DNA of 64,000 bases from Microbacterium sp. MYb54 (lineage in GTDB: Bacteria; Actinomycetota; Actinomycetes; Actinomycetales; Microbacteriaceae), in NCBI RefSeq assembly GCF_002979515.1, contig NZ_PCPA01000001.1:310001-374000 (forward strand). Reading direction: 5' to 3'. Both the position numbers and the translations under genes were made by a program. The notes under the pieces are model-generated. The model saw only the letters and a program-made list of their open reading frames with translations. It was not told the origin of the DNA and ran no database searches. This document shows, in pieces, positions 30,155 to 37,556 of this stretch (position 1 is its first letter; every line of letters starts with the position of its first letter).

Positions 30155-30799
30155 ATGCGACAGAATCCCAGTTTCACGTTGGCCGACGTGACAGAGATCC
30201 GACGTGTGATCGAGGCCAATCCGTGGGCGACGATCATGAGCGCCGGTGACGACGGGCTTGTCGCCTCCCACTACGCCGTGGTGCTCGACGAGGCTCGCGA
30301 AGACCTGACCATCGTCGGGCACGTCGGCCGTCCGGACGACCTCATCCATGGGATGGGGGAGCGGGAGCTGCTCGTGGTGTTCCAGGGGCCACACGGCTAC
30401 GTCTCACCGGAGTGGTACGGAGACGTCGCGGCAGTGCCCACGTGGAACTACACCGCCGTGCATCTTGCCGGCGTACCCGAGATCCTGAGCGATGAAGAGA
30501 ATCTGACCGTGCTCGACCAGCTTGTGGAGCGCTTCGAGTCACGGATGCCTGAGCCGCGTCTGATGTGGGAGCGTCCGAACGAGCCCGCCTACGTGCAGCG
30601 GCTCGCGTCCGGAACAGTCGGGTTCCGTATGACGCCGACCCGCGTCGTCGCCAAACGGAAGCTCAGCCAGAACAAGTCGCCGGAGACGATCGAGACGGTG
30701 ATCGCCGCCCTTGCGACCGACGGACCGTACTCGAACCCGGCTCTCGCCGCGGAGATGCGGCGTGCACAGGATGCGCGCCGGGGAGGACAGCAGCAGTGA
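30155..30799 (+). CDS. FMN-binding negative transcriptional regulator, PaiB family
   Basis: 214 residues. PaiB-like split-barrel flavin-binding fold: RQNPSFTLADVTEIRRVIEANPWATIMS, HVGRPDDLIHGM, ELLVVFQGPHGYVSPEWYGDVAAVPTWNYTAVHLAG, LERFESRMPEP-like LVERFESRMPEPRL, and VVAKRKLSQNKSPETIETVIAALATD. The name regulator comes from Bacillus PaiB; a DNA-binding role here is not shown, and it may be an oxidoreductase-like flavoprotein. A TAGGCT box stands six bases before the ATG. The stop overlaps the next GTG. Confidence 0.92.
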   Translation: MRQNPSFTLADVTEIRRVIEANPWATIMSAGDDGLVASHYAVVLDEAREDLTIVGHVGRPDDLIHGMGERELLVVFQGPHGYVSPEWYGDVAAVPTWNYTAVHLAGVPEILSDEENLTVLDQLVERFESRMPEPRLMWERPNEPAYVQRLASGTVGFRMTPTRVVAKRKLSQNKSPETIETVIAALATDGPYSNPALAAEMRRAQDARRGGQQQ

Positions 30800-32292
30800 C
30801 AGACCGCGGAACGGTGATCGACACCATCAGAGCCGTACGGATCGCCGGGCCGGGACGAGAGTTCCTGATCGATGACGAACCGGTGGATGTCTTCATCGCC
30901 GATGGACGCATCGCCGACATAGCGCCGACCGGCTCGCTGCCGGTTCGGGGCGAAGTCATCGAAGCCGATGGAGCGTGGGCCGTGCCCGGGCTCTGGGACA
31001 ACCACGTCCACACGGTTCAATGGGCCCTGACATCGGAGCGCGCTCCGCTGGGGCATGCGGCTTCCGCCGCCGCTGCTGCGCAGGCCATGAGCGGTGTCGA
31101 CGCTCTGCCCGACGGGCGACGAGTCGGCACCGGATTCCGAGACGCCCTCTGGCCGGATCGGCCGTCGCTCGATCTCCTGGATGCCAGGACCGGCACCGTC
31201 CCGACGTATCTCATCAATGCCGACGTCCACAGTGTCTGGCTCAACACGGCCGCTCTCGCTCGTGAAGGCTTACGAAGCGAGGACGGCGTGCTGCGGGAGA
31301 CGGATGCGTTCGAGATCTCGCGGCGTCTGAACGCGGTCGATCCCGAGCATGGCGACCGCGCGATGCAACAGGCCGGAGAGCAAGCCGCTGCGCGGGGCAT
31401 CACAGGCCTCGTCGACTTCGACATGGCGTGGAGTGCCGAGGCCTGGCCGCGGCGCGTGCAGGCGGGCTTCGCCTCGCACCGTGTCGAGTTCGCGATGTAC
31501 CCGTTCGACCTCGACCGAGCGATCACAGCAGGGCTTCGGACGGGCGAACTCCGGGAGGCGCCCGACGCACCGGAGGGCGGCCGCGGGCTCGTGCATGTCG
31601 GGCCGCTGAAGGTCATCACCGACGGTTCGCTCGGTACGCGAACGGCCGCTTGTTCCCACGCCTATCCGGGGGACCCCGCCAATTTCGGGATGCTGACGGT
31701 GCCATCGGATGAACTCGTCGAGCTCCTGACCCGCGCCACCGGGGCGGGGTTGGCGGTGGCCGTGCACGCGATCGGCGACCGGGCGATCACGTCGGCGCTT
31801 GACGCGTTCACCACGACCGGTGCTGTCGGATCGATCGAGCATGTGCAGCTCGTGCGGCATGCCGATCTGGCACGGTTCGCCCGTCTCGGGGTCATCGCCA
31901 GCGTTCAGCCGCAGCACGCTGTCGACGACCGCGATCTGGTCGACCGTCATTGGTCGGAGCAGACGGCGATCGGCTATCCATTGGCGTCACTCCGCGATGC
32001 TGGAGCAGAGCTGCGTTTCGGATCCGACGCCCCGGTGTCCGAACTCGATCCGTGGCACGCGATCTCGGCAGCGGTCTCACGCACCGACGACGACCGCGCT
32101 CCTTGGCACCCGGAGGAGCGGGTCACCGTCGACCAGGCACTCGAAGCGAGCGTGCGCTCCGCCTTGCGCCCGGGCGAGCCGGCAGACATCGTGCTCTGCG
32201 GCTCCGATCCCCGTAACGCGACGCGGGAGGTGCTCCGGTCGATGTCCGTCTTGTCGACGGTGCTGGCAGGACGCATCACGCACTCGAGGTAG
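30796..32292 (+). CDS. Amidohydrolase family protein (YtcJ-like)
   Basis: 498 residues. Metal-dependent hydrolase of the amidohydrolase superfamily. HVH metal ligands in VPGLWDNHVHTVQWAL, a central metal or lysine region around LKVITDGSLGTRTAA, VHAIGDRAI with further metal ligands, and the Asp in LRFGSDAPVSELDPWHAI. The C-terminus ends with the PGEPADIVLCGSDP segment that packs on the N-terminal beta domain. The reaction could be cleavage of an N-formyl or amide bond; substrate unknown. GTG start overlaps the stop of the PaiB-like gene (GTGA). Confidence 0.9.
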   Translation: MTDRGTVIDTIRAVRIAGPGREFLIDDEPVDVFIADGRIADIAPTGSLPVRGEVIEADGAWAVPGLWDNHVHTVQWALTSERAPLGHAASAAAAAQAMSGVDALPDGRRVGTGFRDALWPDRPSLDLLDARTGTVPTYLINADVHSVWLNTAALAREGLRSEDGVLRETDAFEISRRLNAVDPEHGDRAMQQAGEQAAARGITGLVDFDMAWSAEAWPRRVQAGFASHRVEFAMYPFDLDRAITAGLRTGELREAPDAPEGGRGLVHVGPLKVITDGSLGTRTAACSHAYPGDPANFGMLTVPSDELVELLTRATGAGLAVAVHAIGDRAITSALDAFTTTGAVGSIEHVQLVRHADLARFARLGVIASVQPQHAVDDRDLVDRHWSEQTAIGYPLASLRDAGAELRFGSDAPVSELDPWHAISAAVSRTDDDRAPWHPEERVTVDQALEASVRSALRPGEPADIVLCGSDPRNATREVLRSMSVLSTVLAGRITHSR

Positions 32293-32308
32293 CTCGAGGA
32301 CAACGAAG

Positions 32309-32344
32309 AAGGGGTGGTCCTCGGCGAACCGAAGACCACCCCTT
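32309..32344. terminator. Bidirectional terminator between amidohydrolase and dps
   Basis: AAGGGGTGGTC (32309-32319) pairs with GACCACCCCTT (32334-32344) and an inner TCGG/CCGA with a CGAA loop extends the stem. The genes on either side converge, so it can serve both. Confidence 0.8.
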
Positions 32345-32359
32345 ATCCAGGTGTCAGTC

Positions 32360-32399
32360 GTTGATGACTGCGATCAGGCGTTGATGACTGCGATCAGGC
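32360..32399. repeat. Tandem 20-bp direct repeat at the dps stop codon
   Basis: Two identical copies of GTTGATGACTGCGATCAGGC lie side by side at 32360-32379 and 32380-32399. The dps TGA is within the second copy. Confidence 0.95.
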
Positions 32400-32879
32400 T
32401 GCGATGTGCGAGACCAGGAACCAGCGGTCCTTCTCGAGTCCGCGCTGGATCTCGATCGCGACGTCCTGGCTGGTCAGGTCGACCTCGTCGAGGCCTTCGA
32501 CTGCAGCCTTGACGTCGACCAGGATCGCGTCGATGTCGGAGATGACCGCACGGATCAGTTCGTCGGACTGGGTGAAGCCGGCGGGAACCGTCGTGTTGCC
32601 GACCTTGTCGGCGACGGCGCTCACGCGAGCGTCGATCGGCAGGCCGAGCGCGACGATCCGCTCTGCAGCGGTGTCGGCGAAGTCACCGGCGTGGGCGACG
32701 ATCGTGTCGAGCAGCTCGTGGACACCGACGAAGTTCGCTCCACGGACGTGCCAGTGGGCCTGCTTGCCGTTGATTGTCAGTGCCTGCAGACCGAGGACGA
32801 CAGGGGAGAGGAACTGGGCCGCCCCTGCAGCCACGGTCGGGTCGATGGCGGTGGTGGAAACGGTCTGTGCCTTGCTCAT
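32394..32879 (-). CDS. dps: Dps family DNA-binding ferritin-like protein
   Basis: 161 residues. Stores iron by oxidising Fe(II) with peroxide and shields DNA during starvation. The intersubunit ferroxidase site is in QALTINGKQAHWHVRGANFVGVHELLDTIVAHAGDFADTAAERI, with His, His, Asp and Glu in Dps positions. C-terminal helices end IQRGLEKDRWFLVSHIAA. No long basic DNA-binding tail is visible. The ATG has AGGAG upstream. Terminator and tandem duplication lie just beyond the stop. Confidence 0.95.
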   Translation of the reverse strand: MSKAQTVSTTAIDPTVAAGAAQFLSPVVLGLQALTINGKQAHWHVRGANFVGVHELLDTIVAHAGDFADTAAERIVALGLPIDARVSAVADKVGNTTVPAGFTQSDELIRAVISDIDAILVDVKAAVEGLDEVDLTSQDVAIEIQRGLEKDRWFLVSHIAA

Positions 32880-33009
32880 CTTGTGCTCCTCTGGAACGGA
32901 TTCTCGTATCTGATGTAGACAACGCTACTCAGCCTCAGACATTCCGCAAGCAAGCTGAGGCTGGGCTCACTTCCGCGTGATTCCGCGGAAGTGAGGGTAG
33001 TCTCGCCTC
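32880..33009. promoter_or_regulatory. Divergent dps / gamma-carbonic anhydrase control region with two inverted repeats
   Basis: 130 bp. CAGCCTCAG (32930-32938) and CTGAGGCTG (32955-32963) form a 9-bp repeat. CTCACTTCCGCG (32966-32977) and CGCGGAAGTGAG (32984-32995) form a perfect 12-bp repeat. The second ends two bases before a TAGTCT box (32998-33003) that is six bases from the carbonic anhydrase ATG. These could be operators or an RNA structure. Confidence 0.65.
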
Positions 33010-33546
33010 ATGAGCATCGCAGCCGGAGCCTCTGTCCTCGCCCTGCCGAACAGCACGCCGACGATCGACCCCACAGCATTCGTCGCAGACGGTGCGCGCA
33101 TCGTGGGGGATGTCTCCCTCGCGGCCGGTTCCAGCGTCTGGTACAACGCGGTTCTGCGGGGCGACTCCGCCGAGATCGTGATCGGCCCCGGCTCCAACGT
33201 TCAGGACAACGTCTCGATGCACGTCGACTCCGGGCATCCCGTCGTGATCGGCGCCAAGGTGTCGATCGGGCACAACGCCGTCGTACACGGGTGCACCGTC
33301 GGCGACGGAACGCTGATCGGCATGGGCTCGGTGATCCTCAGCGGAGCGGTGATCGGCGCTGGCTGCCTGATCGCCGGAGGTGCGGTCGTCCTCGGCGGAA
33401 CGGACGTACCCGCAGGATCGCTCATCGCCGGCGTACCCGCCAAAGTACGTCGCATGCTCAGCGAAGAAGAGAGAGCCGGTCTGATCGCGAACGCCGACAT
33501 CTACCTCGGACACCTCCAGACGCACGCGGCCGCGACTCCGGTCTGA
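33010..33546 (+). CDS. Gamma-carbonic anhydrase family protein
   Basis: 178 residues. Left-handed beta-helix built from hexapeptide repeats (AFVADGARIVGDVSLAAGSSVWYNAVLRGD, then NVQDNVSMHV, VVIGAKVSIGHNAVVHGCTVGDGTLIGMGSVILSGAVIGAGCLIAGGAVV). The three candidate zinc histidines are in SMHV, IGHN and VVHG. Reaction: CO2 hydration, or an acyltransferase-like role as in PaaY relatives. ATG six bases downstream of TAGTCT, so leaderless. Divergent from dps. Confidence 0.92.
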   Translation: MSIAAGASVLALPNSTPTIDPTAFVADGARIVGDVSLAAGSSVWYNAVLRGDSAEIVIGPGSNVQDNVSMHVDSGHPVVIGAKVSIGHNAVVHGCTVGDGTLIGMGSVILSGAVIGAGCLIAGGAVVLGGTDVPAGSLIAGVPAKVRRMLSEEERAGLIANADIYLGHLQTHAAATPV

Positions 33547-33576
33547 GTTCTCCGGCCGCTAGGCTGGATCGTGTAC

Positions 33577-33650
33577 GGGGCGGTGGCCAAGCTGGTTAAG
33601 GCAGTGGGCTCATAACCCAACGATCGCGGGTTCAAGTCCCGCCCGCCCTA
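33577..33650 (+). tRNA. tRNA with CAT anticodon (Met or Ile2)
   Basis: Acceptor GGGGCGG with CCGCCCT (a G1.U72 wobble at the end), D-stem GCC/GGC, anticodon loop CTCATAA, and T-arm GCGGG-TTCAAGT-CCCGC; discriminator A at 33650. The anticodon stem is GTGGG/CCCAA with a G-A mismatch at the top. CAT could be an elongator Met or a lysidine-modified Ile2 tRNA. CCA is not encoded. The tRNA 3' end overlaps the stop codon of the opposite-strand regulator gene. Confidence 0.9.
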
Positions 33651-34280
33651 CTTTTCGTCGCGAGCTGAGCCAGACCCCGCACGGGTAAGCATGAGCGTGC
33701 AGCGGTGCGCCGACACGAACGGCTCGAGGCGCTGCACCTCGAGCGGTCCGCCGCTGTGCTGGAGAACATCCCGTACGAGCTGCGCGTGCACACCGCAGAC
33801 GAGCTCCTGATCCTCGTCGAGCAGCTCGTGGTAGCGGCAAGGCGCAAGGTCGAACTGCAGGGAGTCTTCGTCGACGACGGGGTTCAATCCGGCATCGTCG
33901 AGATGTTCGTACAGTGCGTCGACCTGCCGCAGCGCCTCGTCGCCGAGTGTCGGCGGAGCATCGCCTGATACCGCGCGGAGCATTCGCCCCCTCGCGCTCG
34001 CCCCTTCGACGCGCCTGCGTGCCACCATGCTCGATGATGCGTCACGCACGGGATGGAACACGACCGGAGGGCGACCTCGCTCGCCCGTGTGCAGAGTCTC
34101 GGTGCGGATGAGCCCCTCGTCTTCGAGCACCTTGAGGTGATCCCGCACGGTGTTGAGCGGTATTCCGCTCTCCTCGGCCAAGGCACCGGCACGGCATCCC
34201 GGTGTCTGTTGGATGGCGCGAAGCAGTCGGAGCCGACGAGGTTGCGTCAGTCCGCGGAAGTCATGGGCACGGCGGGGCAT
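33648..34280 (-). CDS. HTH regulator with three C-terminal cysteines (SufR-like), divergent from hmp
   Basis: 210 residues. An N-terminal winged helix (TQPRRLRLLRAIQQTPGCRAGALAEESGIPLNTVRDHLKVLEDEGLIRTET) is of ArsR/DeoR type. The C-terminal half has Cys148, Cys162 and Cys194 in a CX13CX31C pattern (APCRYHEL, ELVCGVHAQ, SAHRCTLML), close to the three-Cys layout of SufR iron-sulfur regulators. This suggests it binds a [Fe-S] cluster and senses NO or oxidant stress. Divergent from flavohemoglobin by 130 bp. ATG six bases after TAGCCT. Its stop lies inside the 3' end of the opposite-strand tRNA. Confidence 0.85.
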   Translation of the reverse strand: MPRRAHDFRGLTQPRRLRLLRAIQQTPGCRAGALAEESGIPLNTVRDHLKVLEDEGLIRTETLHTGERGRPPVVFHPVRDASSSMVARRRVEGASARGRMLRAVSGDAPPTLGDEALRQVDALYEHLDDAGLNPVVDEDSLQFDLAPCRYHELLDEDQELVCGVHAQLVRDVLQHSGGPLEVQRLEPFVSAHRCTLMLTRAGSGSARDEK

Positions 34281-34410
34281 GTGGCGAGGCTAGACGGGCG
34301 GCAGCGGCCGCGTCATCCGTTCGACCGGAAATAACCCGGTGAAACCGTCAGCGGCGTCCGACACCAGTGACGAGGGTGGGAGAACCATGACGGTGAAGTG
34401 AAAGGAAGTC
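34281..34410. promoter_or_regulatory. Regulator/hmp divergent region with candidate operator and tiny upstream ORF
   Basis: ACCGG-N7-CCGGT (34324-34328 and 34336-34340) is the best palindrome. Closer to hmp, ATG ACG GTG AAG TGA at 34387-34401 makes a four-residue frame preceded by GGGTGGGAG, ending just before the hmp ribosome site AAAGGAAG. Confidence 0.5.
34287..34292 (-). promoter_or_regulatory. -10 box of three-cysteine regulator
   Basis: TAGCCT, spacer CGCCAC, then ATG 34280. Confidence 0.65.
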
Positions 34411-35631
34411 ATGAAACTCTCATCGGAGTCAGAAGCGGTCGTACGCGCGACCGCCGGAGTCGTCGCAGAACATGCCGACGAGATCACGACGCTGTTCTAT
34501 CGAGGAATGTTCGCGGCGCACCCGGAGCTTCTGCACGTGTTCAACCGCGCGAATCAGGCTATCGGAGAGCAGCCGAAGGCCTTGGCAGCGTCGGTGGTCG
34601 CGTTCGCCGTGCAGCTCATCGATCCGGATGCTCCCGACTTCACCCCGGTCATGCGTCGGATCGCGCACAAGCACGTGTCACTCGGCATCCAGGCGCGCCA
34701 GTACACGATCGTCGGACACTACCTCCTCGACGCGGTCGGTACCGTTCTGGGCGACGCCGTCACCCCCGAGGTGCGTGCCGCGTGGGATGAGGTCTACTGG
34801 CTCTTCGGATGCTCGCTCATCGCCGAAGAGGCGAAGCTCTATGCGCTGGGCGGCACGAATCCCGAACAGCCGTGGCGCAGGCACCGGGTCGTCGAACGGA
34901 TCGAGGAGTCGGAGGATGTGATCTCCCTCCTTCTCTCTCCGGTGTCGGGTGAAGTCGCCTCGCATCGCACCGGCCAGTACGTGGCCATCGCCGTCGACCT
35001 CCCCGACGGCTCGCGTCAACCCCGCCAGTACACGATCTCGTCCGGTCCGCGCGGTGACTCACTGCGGGTGACGGTGAAGCGCGTGCGCGGTGTCGGTGAG
35101 ACGCCGGATGGACAGGTTTCGACCTGGTTGCACCAGCATGGCCATCCCGGCACGGAGCTCGATGTGTCCCAGCCCGCGGGCGATGTCGTTCTCGACGAGG
35201 CGGAACACCCTCTCATCCTGGTATCGGCAGGCATCGGCATCACACCGATCGCCGCGATCCTCGAGGACCTGTCGCGCCGTTCACCTGGCCGAACCGTTCG
35301 ACTGTTCCACGCCGATCGCGCCCACGACAGCCATGCGCTCTACGCTTCGCTGCGGCGACAGGTTCTGGCGATGGACGATGCCAAGGCGCAGAACTGGTAC
35401 GAGATGGATGCGGAGGCCGCGCCGACCCTGCATCCCGCACTTCCCGGAAGAATGGACCTCGCCGAGGTCGACCTGCCCGATGATGCGGTGGTCTTCATGT
35501 GCGGGCCGCTCGCATTCATGCGGGCCGCACGAACGACACTCATCGCGCGCGGCATCCCTGCGGAACGCATCTCCTACGAGGTGTTCGGGCCGGATCTGTG
35601 GGCGCAGCAGCCCACGTCTGACGCGGCCTGA
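34411..35631 (+). CDS. hmp: Flavohemoglobin (nitric oxide dioxygenase)
   Basis: 406 residues. Oxidises NO to nitrate using O2 and NAD(P)H. The globin domain spans residues 1-140: the B10/distal region TTLFYRGMFAAHPELLHVFN, proximal His in RIAHKHVSLGIQARQYTIVGHYLL. The FAD domain follows with RQYTISSGPRGDSLRVTVKRV, then NAD-binding LILVSAGIGITPIAAILEDL and VFMCGPLAFMRAARTTL. All three domains are complete. RBS AAAGGAAG before ATG. Likely controlled by the divergent three-cysteine regulator, as an NO-responsive unit. A terminator hairpin follows. Confidence 0.96.
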   Translation: MKLSSESEAVVRATAGVVAEHADEITTLFYRGMFAAHPELLHVFNRANQAIGEQPKALAASVVAFAVQLIDPDAPDFTPVMRRIAHKHVSLGIQARQYTIVGHYLLDAVGTVLGDAVTPEVRAAWDEVYWLFGCSLIAEEAKLYALGGTNPEQPWRRHRVVERIEESEDVISLLLSPVSGEVASHRTGQYVAIAVDLPDGSRQPRQYTISSGPRGDSLRVTVKRVRGVGETPDGQVSTWLHQHGHPGTELDVSQPAGDVVLDEAEHPLILVSAGIGITPIAAILEDLSRRSPGRTVRLFHADRAHDSHALYASLRRQVLAMDDAKAQNWYEMDAEAAPTLHPALPGRMDLAEVDLPDDAVVFMCGPLAFMRAARTTLIARGIPAERISYEVFGPDLWAQQPTSDAA

Positions 35632-35645
35632 TGCCGGCGTGGACG

Positions 35646-35684
35646 GGGGAGGGGCACATCCATGCGGCTGTCAAGCCCCTCCCC
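35646..35684 (+). terminator. Hairpin after hmp
   Basis: GGGGAGGGGC (35646-35655) pairs perfectly with GCCCCTCCCC (35675-35684) around a 19-nt loop. It begins 14 bases past the hmp stop; there is no strong U-tract. Confidence 0.6.
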
Positions 35685-35746
35685 GGTACGTCCGCGTCAC
35701 GCCATCCTTCGTGGGTGCGGCACCGCGCCGCAGAACGGGAGGCACC

Positions 35747-36007
35747 ATGAGCATCGGCAGCGGAATCGCACTTTTCGTGATCGGGGCGATCCTCGTCTTC
35801 GCGGTGAACGTCGACGTGCCGTGGATCGATCTCGACATGGTCGGATACATCCTGATGGGCGCAGGAGTGATCGTCTTCCTGATCGGCATCGTGCTGCTGG
35901 CACGTCGGCGCCGGACCGAGACGGTCTCTCGCACCTTCGTCGACCCGGCGACCGGCGAGCCGACGACTCGTCGATCTGTCAGCTCCAGCGGCGAAGAAGG
36001 TGTGTGA
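35747..36007 (+). CDS. Small membrane protein (DUF6458-like, 86 aa)
   Basis: Two hydrophobic helices: MSIGSGIALFVIGAILVFAV and MVGYILMGAGVIVFLIGIVLL, with a loop VDVPWIDLD between them, then a basic region and a soluble tail (RRRRTETVSRTFVDPATGEPTTRRSVSSSGEEGV). Matches a two-helix actinobacterial family, DUF6458. A Shine-Dalgarno GGGAGG is five bases before the ATG. Function unknown; location in the cytoplasmic membrane. Confidence 0.85.
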   Translation: MSIGSGIALFVIGAILVFAVNVDVPWIDLDMVGYILMGAGVIVFLIGIVLLARRRRTETVSRTFVDPATGEPTTRRSVSSSGEEGV

Positions 36008-36052
36008 CGGTAGCGGCTGACGACCTTCGGGTGCCGAGGGTGAGGAACGCCG

Positions 36053-36370
36053 TCAGTCTGCGGTACTGCTCTCGAGGTGCTCTTCGACGAGAGTGATCCC
36101 TCCGCTGGAACTGGCCGAATGCGCGAGCTCCTCGATCCACTTCCGGCTCAGGTCGGGCGTCTCCGCTTCCTGGAACACGAACCGGAGGGGGATCGACGGG
36201 TGCAGCCACAGCGTGGAGCGTCCGGGCGCATCGCCCTCGGGGTGCCTCCAGGAGAGTGTGAAGCTCTCGTTGCGGCGGAGTTTGGTGGCGATGACGACCT
36301 TCAGGTGTGCGAGTGCGCGGTCATCTATCTGAATGGGCGTCCTCGCGTCGCCGTAGTAAAGGCTGCCCAT
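36053..36370 (-). CDS. DUF7882-like small protein (105 aa)
   Basis: Begins MGSLYYGDARTPIQIDDRALAHLKVVIATKL, the hallmark of a family abundant in Microbacteriaceae; databases have sometimes labelled it ATP-dependent DNA ligase, but no ligase motif is visible. Beta strand pattern SFTLSWRHPEGDAPGRSTLWLHPSIPLRFVFQ. No signal peptide. No Shine-Dalgarno precedes its ATG (36370); that ATG overlaps the TGA of a 13-codon upstream ORF with a strong ribosome site, so it is probably translated by re-initiation. Confidence 0.82.
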   Translation of the reverse strand: MGSLYYGDARTPIQIDDRALAHLKVVIATKLRRNESFTLSWRHPEGDAPGRSTLWLHPSIPLRFVFQEAETPDLSRKWIEELAHSASSSGGITLVEEHLESSTAD

Positions 36371-36411
36371 CAGAGACAGAACGATTCGGCGGTGTACGGG
36401 GCATGGACCAT
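36370..36411 (-). CDS. 13-residue upstream ORF translationally coupled to the DUF7882-like gene
   Basis: ATG at 36411 preceded by GAGGAGAACC; the peptide is MVHAPYTAESFCL. Its TGA (36372-36370) shares one base with the ATG of the next gene (TGATG). The strong ribosome site here and none at the downstream gene indicate coupling. Confidence 0.55.
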   Translation of the reverse strand: MVHAPYTAESFCL

Positions 36412-36544
36412 GGTTCTCCTCGATGGCGTGCTTGAAGGACCGAGAAGGCGGTCCGGGATACTCGAACTCTAACCACCAAGGGGCGGGACCACTGGCTTCC
36501 GGCCGCGACCCGCCGCGTGATGCGAACAGAGTCTTCGCCAGATG
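36371..36544. other. Intergenic region, AraC end to DUF7882-like start
   Basis: 174 bp. It holds the upstream ORF described separately and, on the minus strand, a TTAGAG box near 36469-36474. Nothing else gene-like is seen. Confidence 0.4.
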
Positions 36545-37459
36545 TCACGGAGAAGGCAGAGCGGGCGGAGCACCGAACGCGTCTCGGTAGGCCGCGGCGA
36601 ACCGTGAGGAGTTGCTGAAGCCCCATCGCCGAGCGACTTCACCGACGGAGCGGCCATCGCCGTTGCGGAGGTCGCGGTGTGCGCCGTCGAGACGAGCCCG
36701 ACGCAGCGCATCGGCAGGTGTGATGTCGAGTGCCCGCCGGAAGGCGTACTGGAGCCCTCTTGTCGAGATGTACGACGCAGCAGCGACATCATCGATCGTG
36801 ATCGCGAGGTGCGCGTTCGCGTCGATGTAGGCGAGGGCTCGGCGGACGGATGCCGGGGCACCCGCGCGCTGTGCGGGGCGGCGGAGGGATTCGGTGAATG
36901 TCGTGGGAAAGGCGGAGAGGGTCATCGTCAGCGCATGACGCGCGAGCTCGGCGGCCAGCAGCGGCTCGGCGCCGGACATACCGAGCACCTGGTCGATGTA
37001 CCCGAACATCCGCTCCCAGCGCTGGGCATCGGTGGCGGAATGCGGCATGAGACCGGTTGCTCGCAGTTCACGTGCATCGTCGCCCGTGATCTGCCTGGCG
37101 CGGTTCTGTGCAGCCTGATGGTCGAAGACGAAGGCACGAACTCGAGCAGACCGATCCCACTTGGCTTCCACCCTGGCGCCATCCGAGATCCAGGGCGAAT
37201 GCGCGTCGAGATTCTGACGCTCGGACCAGACGCGAGCATCCGGTGCCTCGACACGACATACGAGCAGTTGTTCCTGAGGCTCGGCTCGGGAATGCACCTG
37301 GGCAGCGAGCCGGTAGTCGACCAGCGTCGCTGAATCGAGTTCTTCGGAGCGCCAATCGAAACGGAAGTCGCGAGGATCAGCGTTCTGCAGCGAAGACGAC
37401 GGGACGAACTGCTGCCACGTCGATTCCACCTGCTCGACGTCGGTCGACGTGAACTGCAT
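36545..37459 (-). CDS. AraC family transcriptional regulator
   Basis: 304 residues. The C-terminal 100 residues have two HTH motifs: ALAYIDANAHLAITIDDVAAASYISTRGLQYAFRRALDITPADALRRARL and GRSVGEVARRWGFSNSSRFAAAYRDAFG, complete for AraC/XylS. The N-terminal 190 residues lack a cupin motif and look like a ligand or oligomerisation domain of the AraC_binding_2 type. The start at MQFTSTDVEQVE (37459) has AAGGAGGAG upstream, so I reject an earlier ATG at 37495. No obvious target gene neighbour; its partner cannot be inferred. Confidence 0.92.
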   Translation of the reverse strand: MQFTSTDVEQVESTWQQFVPSSSLQNADPRDFRFDWRSEELDSATLVDYRLAAQVHSRAEPQEQLLVCRVEAPDARVWSERQNLDAHSPWISDGARVEAKWDRSARVRAFVFDHQAAQNRARQITGDDARELRATGLMPHSATDAQRWERMFGYIDQVLGMSGAEPLLAAELARHALTMTLSAFPTTFTESLRRPAQRAGAPASVRRALAYIDANAHLAITIDDVAAASYISTRGLQYAFRRALDITPADALRRARLDGAHRDLRNGDGRSVGEVARRWGFSNSSRFAAAYRDAFGAPPALPSP

Positions 37460-37556
37460 GGGCTCCTCCTTGTTCTTGTACACCTTCCCCGTCACGACAT
37501 CGGGGTGGCGGCTCCCGGTGACACAGGCGCGATCTCGCCCTGACCGGTCGTGGGCT

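Noticed and set aside
30155..30799. Taking the PaiB-like protein as a DNA-binding repressor
   Set aside because: No HTH is visible; only the FMN-binding split-barrel pattern is supported.
36053..36370. ATP-dependent DNA ligase for the DUF7882-like protein
   Set aside because: 105 residues and no KxDG motif; the ligase label in databases is not supported by the sequence.
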